DNA from: Syncephalastrum monosporum B8922
Taxonomy: Eukaryota; Mucoromycota; Mucoromycetes; Mucorales; Syncephalastraceae
Assembly: GCA_000697355.1 (NCBI GenBank)
Contig: JNEN01001262.1
Span: 186,001 to 250,000, forward strand
DNA: 64,000 nt
Direction of reading: 5' to 3'
Part shown: one piece after another, positions 60,284 to 64,000 of the stretch
Layout of the letters: every line of letters starts with the position of its first letter
Numbering within the stretch: position 1 is the stretch's first letter
Notes under the pieces: generated by a model
What the model saw: the letters and a program-made list of their open reading frames with translations, nothing else
Told to the model about the DNA's origin: nothing
The model's database searches: none
Program-made: the position numbers and the translations under genes

Positions 60284-60644
60284 ATGATCAAAAGAGACAG
60301 CAGCGACAACAAAGGTTTCACTACACTGCGAAAAAACATAAAGGTATGTGGAGCAAAGTAGAATTGTTGTTGGACATGGTGAGGATGCGCATCCTGCTCA
60401 GGTATACTGATGCATCATACATATTGCTGTCAACATTACTGTACTATTGGTAAAGCGTGGCAAGCTCAATTGTTTCCGCAAGATCGTCAAGGCTAAAGAA
60501 AAACGGAATGCTTGTTTGCGTCGCAAACTTCATTTGACTAAGCTCATGCTGCGTCTGTGCCAGCTCCGGATGCAAATCATCCGACGCAAGCAGGAACTGA
60601 ACGAAATCATTGCTAGGGACGAGCACTTGCCCGTGCATTGGTGA
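60284..60644 (+). CDS. Hypothetical small basic coiled-coil protein
   Basis: Candidate gene with exons 60284..60343 and 60456..60644, 82 aa (112-nt intron, gtatgt...gtaaag, phase 0). The product starts MIKRDSSDNKGFTTLRKNIK. It continues with a very basic helical stretch rich in Leu at heptad-like spacing (LRRKLHLTKLMLRLCQLRMQ), so it could be a short coiled coil that binds nucleic acid. A TATA box lies upstream at 60,114. I recognise no family, and an alternative upstream exon (ATG 60120 or 60147) joins only out of phase. It may not be real. Confidence 0.35.
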
Positions 60645-61744
60645 CACGTCCCAAGCCCAACAGCACTTGCGCAGCATCAGGCTCGTCCTGCTCTCAACTT
60701 TCTCATCTGTATACATAACTCTGGGCACTGTTGGATGGCCGCATGCCCACAATTTATCTCCATTTTCTTTTCTATCAGAACCTCGCCTGTATATCTTGCA
60801 TAAAAAAGTGTTTTTGCGCGTCTTTACAACTTCATCTCTGTGTAAGCATGTATGGGCAGCTGTAGATTGAACAGGACACTACAGTTTCTTAGAACTATAT
60901 GTCTGTCAGACTATACGTGACAGAAGTAACACGTCAGTAAAAATAATAGTAGCGCAGCTACAAAGCGAGTATATCGAGTTATGTTCTCAAAGGAGAAATT
61001 ACCCTAACAAAAGGATATGGCGTGTACATATGGAGTGTACAGAACCTACTCCCTTTCACGAAACCACGTTAGATATACGTCTAACTGCATCGATGGCGAT
61101 GGCGGAGAGATGCCACAAAAGACAGTAAATAGTGACGGCTATACGCTTCTTTGCCTCTTTATCTATCTTATCATTGTCCTTGCAAGCTGTACCATCACAT
61201 GCTGCATATTTTCACGTGCAAGGACGTATGTATGTGGTGTTACGCTCTCTTTCAGCACATTAGGTTGACTTATTCATTGAGTATACGTCTCTTTCCTTTT
61301 TATCTCTCGCTCTTTTCGACCAAAATGCAGCTATGTATGTACAAATGCGTCAGTGCCGTATAACCTGTGATAGATGTACGCTGACGGACTGTATTTTTGT
61401 TGCGGAAATTCTAGTGCAATCTTATCAGCGGCGCTGCATATAGCGTCTATCTTCACGCTATCGCAGATGAAGTCAATAATACTCCTGCTATTGGCATGGG
61501 CGAAATCTCTTTTTCTCCTCTTTTCTTTTTCATCCTTGTGGAGATGTGCGAGAAGTATGCTGGAAAGCACTTTGGCTATTCAGAGCCTGAGAATGAATAC
61601 TGTATGTATGTACTGTAGGTCAATCTGTCTGAATGTGCTGGGCCGATGAAAATCAACGGTGTGTCACGTCAAACGAGCACGAAGTGGAAGCACAAATTTT
61701 TTTTTTCGAGGACGCATAAAGTCCATTTCTTTTCGACGTTTGAC
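60645..61744. other. Intergenic region, 1.1 kb
   Basis: No supported gene. Short frames only, with an A/T-rich run just before the TTLL12-like start. Confidence 0.55.
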
Positions 61745-64000
61745 ATGTCAGCATTTGAGGCCTTCATTACTGTCCACCAGTACCAGCTCGCTGCCATTCC
61801 CGAGGATCTCTGGCTGGTACTCGAACTGTACTTTCTCATCTTCTGCAGCTCACATTTTTTTTTAGCCATTATTCCAAAAACTCGGTGAAGATTACCTCGA
61901 TGCAGGTAAGGCGCACGACAACATTACACCAAAGCTCGCACTCAACCCAACACTCGAGCATAGGTACTGCGGTTGAGCTTCACTATGGCGATCCATTGGA
62001 TGGATACTCTTTGCACGTCAAGGGCGACTCGTCCTTGAAAAAGCACGGGTAAGAAATGGAATACCGAGACGCGTCAAGGAAGTTGCATGACTGACAGGTA
62101 TCTTTGATAAAAAGTGATATCTTCCTGATCGATCACGCCTGGACCACCAAACCCGAAGACGCAAAGAAAGAGTTGCTTGAGGCACCAGGTCTTCTGGATC
62201 GTCTTGAGAATTTGATGGATATCGAGAAACCTGATCTGGAAGAGTCCGAAGATGAGGACGAAGACCCCGAGATCGACGATGAAGCCATCCGCCTTGTTTC
62301 CGAACAAGCCAACGTGAGCCACGGCCAGGCCAAGGAAGCGTTGGCCGCCGAGAAATATGAAGTTGTGAATGCAATCATGGTACTGATATTGACAAAACCG
62401 ATTTTGTTTTCACTGACTGAATGTCCGGCCTAGCGTCTGACAATGGATGAGGATTTCAAAAAAGAGACCGAGAGATTGCAAGAGCAAGTGATGGGTCAAT
62501 TGATTGGTATGAATATATACATGCCCTGGTTAATGGAGTAATTACTAAATGTTTTTATTTCTAGCGAGCGGCAAAGCACAGGAGAAGGAAGACAAAGTCG
62601 CACAGGAGAAGGAGGAGCGCAGAAAGAAACGCCAAGCCGATTGGATGGCTGCCCGTGTCCATCAAGTCACCGAGGCCATGTGGGGTTACTTGCAAACTTA
62701 TTCCTTCTCCGTTCTTCAACAAAATGGACAGCCGGCTACCCAAACTGCCTGGTGTAAGTGAAAACTGCATTTCCTCTTAATAGACAGAGGAGACTAACGA
62801 AATTCTCTAGATATCAACGACGAGGTACATCCAAATTTCATGCCATTTATCTCGCAAGTGATACTGAATAGGTGCATATTAGGTTGGATCTGCCTTGGCT
62901 CACTCGTCGGACCCCAACATGGTTTGCTTGCCCTTCATCTTTTCGCGCGGCGCAAGTGGCATGATGCCCTACAGCGTCATGTTTCCCATCAAAGACATTG
63001 CCGCGGGCGAGATACTGACGATCGACATGGTGCCCAAGAAAATCGAGCGTGCTGCCGACAAAGCTGCTTACTTGCTTGCCTTTGAGCATCGTCTGGTTAC
63101 CCCTCTGAGTGACGAGGAGAAAAAGTCCATCGTGGAGAGCTTCAAGCAGCACCAAGCTGCCCTCAACCAACGCTCGCTGCCTGAGCCGAGTGCATCTGCG
63201 AAACTTGAAGCCTTCAAAGAAGATGGTAAAGCAGCATTGGATGTCGTACGCGTGTACACGACCACCGAGTTTGTCAAGCGCTTCCTGACGCTGCCCAAGG
63301 TCAAGTTTGTGGAGGCGAAGGAGAATGCCAACATTATCTGGAGCAGCCAAGATGTCATGGATTGGGACAAGCTCACAAATGAACAAACCATCAACCAGCT
63401 CCGCTATGAAGAGTGCATGACTTATAAACAACGACTGGCTCAACTGATTCAAGAAACTTACGGCGCACCTTTTTGGTTCCCCACCACGTATGACATCACA
63501 CGTCAATTGGGCGAGTTTGTGGGCGACTATCTCGAGGTAGGTTCAAGGAACTCAAAGTGCGATGATGTATCCTAATGCATGCCTGTGTCTAGACGGATGA
63601 CGATAAGACCAAAGAGCACAATCTGTGGATTGCCAAGCCGTGGAATTTTGCACGTGGTTTGGAGATCTCGGTTAGCGGCTCGCTTCCGTATTTGATCCGG
63701 CAACACGATGCGCCGACACCCAAGATTGTGCAGCGTTATCTCACGGAACCCTGCTTGTACAACCAGAAAAAGTTTGACTTGCGTTATATTGTCCTCGTCA
63801 GACGCACCAAGCCGGATCTGGTCGCCTGCGTGTACAATATGTTCTGGATTCGACTTGCCAACAAGAAGTTCAACCTGGGTATGTGTCATGCCACGGTAAT
63901 TCAACAGATATGGCGCCAAAAATACTTACAATACATATAGAGGATCTGGATGACTATGAGAGACAGTTCACTGTCATGAACTACTCCAATTACCAGATGA
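61745..64000 (+). CDS. TTLL12-like SET/TTL fusion with NAC-type UBA domain, 3' truncated
   Basis: Exons are 61745..61816, 61866..61905, 61964..62048, 62115..62379, 62434..62506, 62565..62753, 62811..62824 (14 nt), 62883..63536, 63593..63878 and 63941..64000, running off the window. Order: N-terminal helix (FEAFITVHQYQLAAIPEDLW); FLIDHAWTTKPEDAKKEL, as in TTLL12; an acidic linker. Then a UBA of the NAC-alpha type at residues about 121-158 (IRLVSEQANVSHGQAKEAL, then VVNAIMRLTM). Next is a SET-like fold (AWYINDEVGSALAHSSDPN). The TTL/ATP-grasp domain follows (LWIAKPWNFARGL, IVQRYLTEPCLYNQKKFDLR, DLDDYERQFTVMNY). TTLL12 is a pseudo-ligase that affects tubulin and H4K20 marks. The UBA part is absent from the human sequence as I know it. 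Confidence 0.92.

Noticed and set aside
62847..63506. 219-codon minus-strand frame opposite the TTLL12-like gene
   Set aside because: Shadow frame. The plus strand matches TTLL12 throughout.

Overview
The window is nuclear DNA of a filamentous fungus, most likely an early-diverging one (Mucoromycota, Mucorales-like). The evidence is a fungal-type elongation factor 3 and class III chitinase, together with genes that many ascomycete yeasts lack (FRG1, gamma-tubulin complex component 5, a TCAIM-like DUF4460 protein, a TTLL12-like protein). Genes are dense and intron-rich, with introns mostly 48-70 nt and GT-AG, plus three GC-AG introns. I rebuilt exon chains by hand from splice sites and reading phase. 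All complete chains sum to a whole number of codons, but exact ends are predictions without transcript support.

Layout. 1-1.3 kb: 3' half of translation elongation factor 3. 1.4-2.9 kb: a MYND/SET (SMYD-like) protein. 3.1-7.8 kb: three tandem paralogous SAM methyltransferases with conserved intron positions; two carry long histidine-rich inserts in the same loop. A small possible membrane-protein gene sits between the first two. 8.1-8.9 kb: DUF4460 (TCAIM-like) protein. 8.9-12.4 kb: gene-poor. 12.4-13.4 kb: C2H2 regulator of Msn2 type. 14.3-17.6 kb: gamma-tubulin complex component 5, divergent over 89 bp from FRG1 (17.7-18.7 kb). 18.9-22.2 kb: tandem pair of FMN hydroxy-acid oxidases, both ending in peroxisomal PTS1 signals. 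22.3-23.5 kb: questin-oxidase-like (DUF4243) protein. 23.9-27.0 kb: secreted GH18 chitinase with four CBM5/12-like modules and microexons. 28.3-29.7 kb: Ted1/Cdc1/PGAP5-like phosphoesterase.

30.3-32.8 kb: Rsc9/ARID2-like chromatin-remodelling subunit. 33.0-35.0 kb: TPR/F-box/LRR protein (Dia2/Pof3-like). 36.9-37.8 kb: a second F-box-like protein. 39.1-41.6 kb: CCR4 deadenylase. 41.8-43.4 kb: aspartate aminotransferase. 43.4-48.0 kb: gene-poor, apart from a small stand-alone WWE-domain gene. 48.0-49.1 kb: tubulin-tyrosine-ligase-like protein, whose 3' end overlaps convergent PEX12 (49.1-50.6 kb) by 6 bp. 50.8-51.7 kb: CYS-3/ZipA-type bZIP factor. 52.9-55.7 kb: Set9/Suv4-20 H4K20 methyltransferase. 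55.9-56.6 kb: secreted double-psi-barrel-like protein. 56.6-61.7 kb: gene-poor with one small candidate gene. 61.7 kb to the end: a TTLL12-like protein carrying a NAC-type UBA domain, truncated by the window edge.

There is no operon-like logic; most genes are housekeeping and unrelated. Two links stand out. Peroxisome function is represented by the two PTS1 hydroxy-acid oxidases and PEX12. Chromatin and lysine methylation are represented by the SMYD-like protein, Rsc9, Set9 and the SET-like part of the TTLL12 homologue. The most unusual content is the His-rich methyltransferase array, the UBA-containing TTLL12 homologue and the 3-nt microexon in the chitinase. No mobile elements, tRNAs, rRNAs or CRISPR arrays were recognised.
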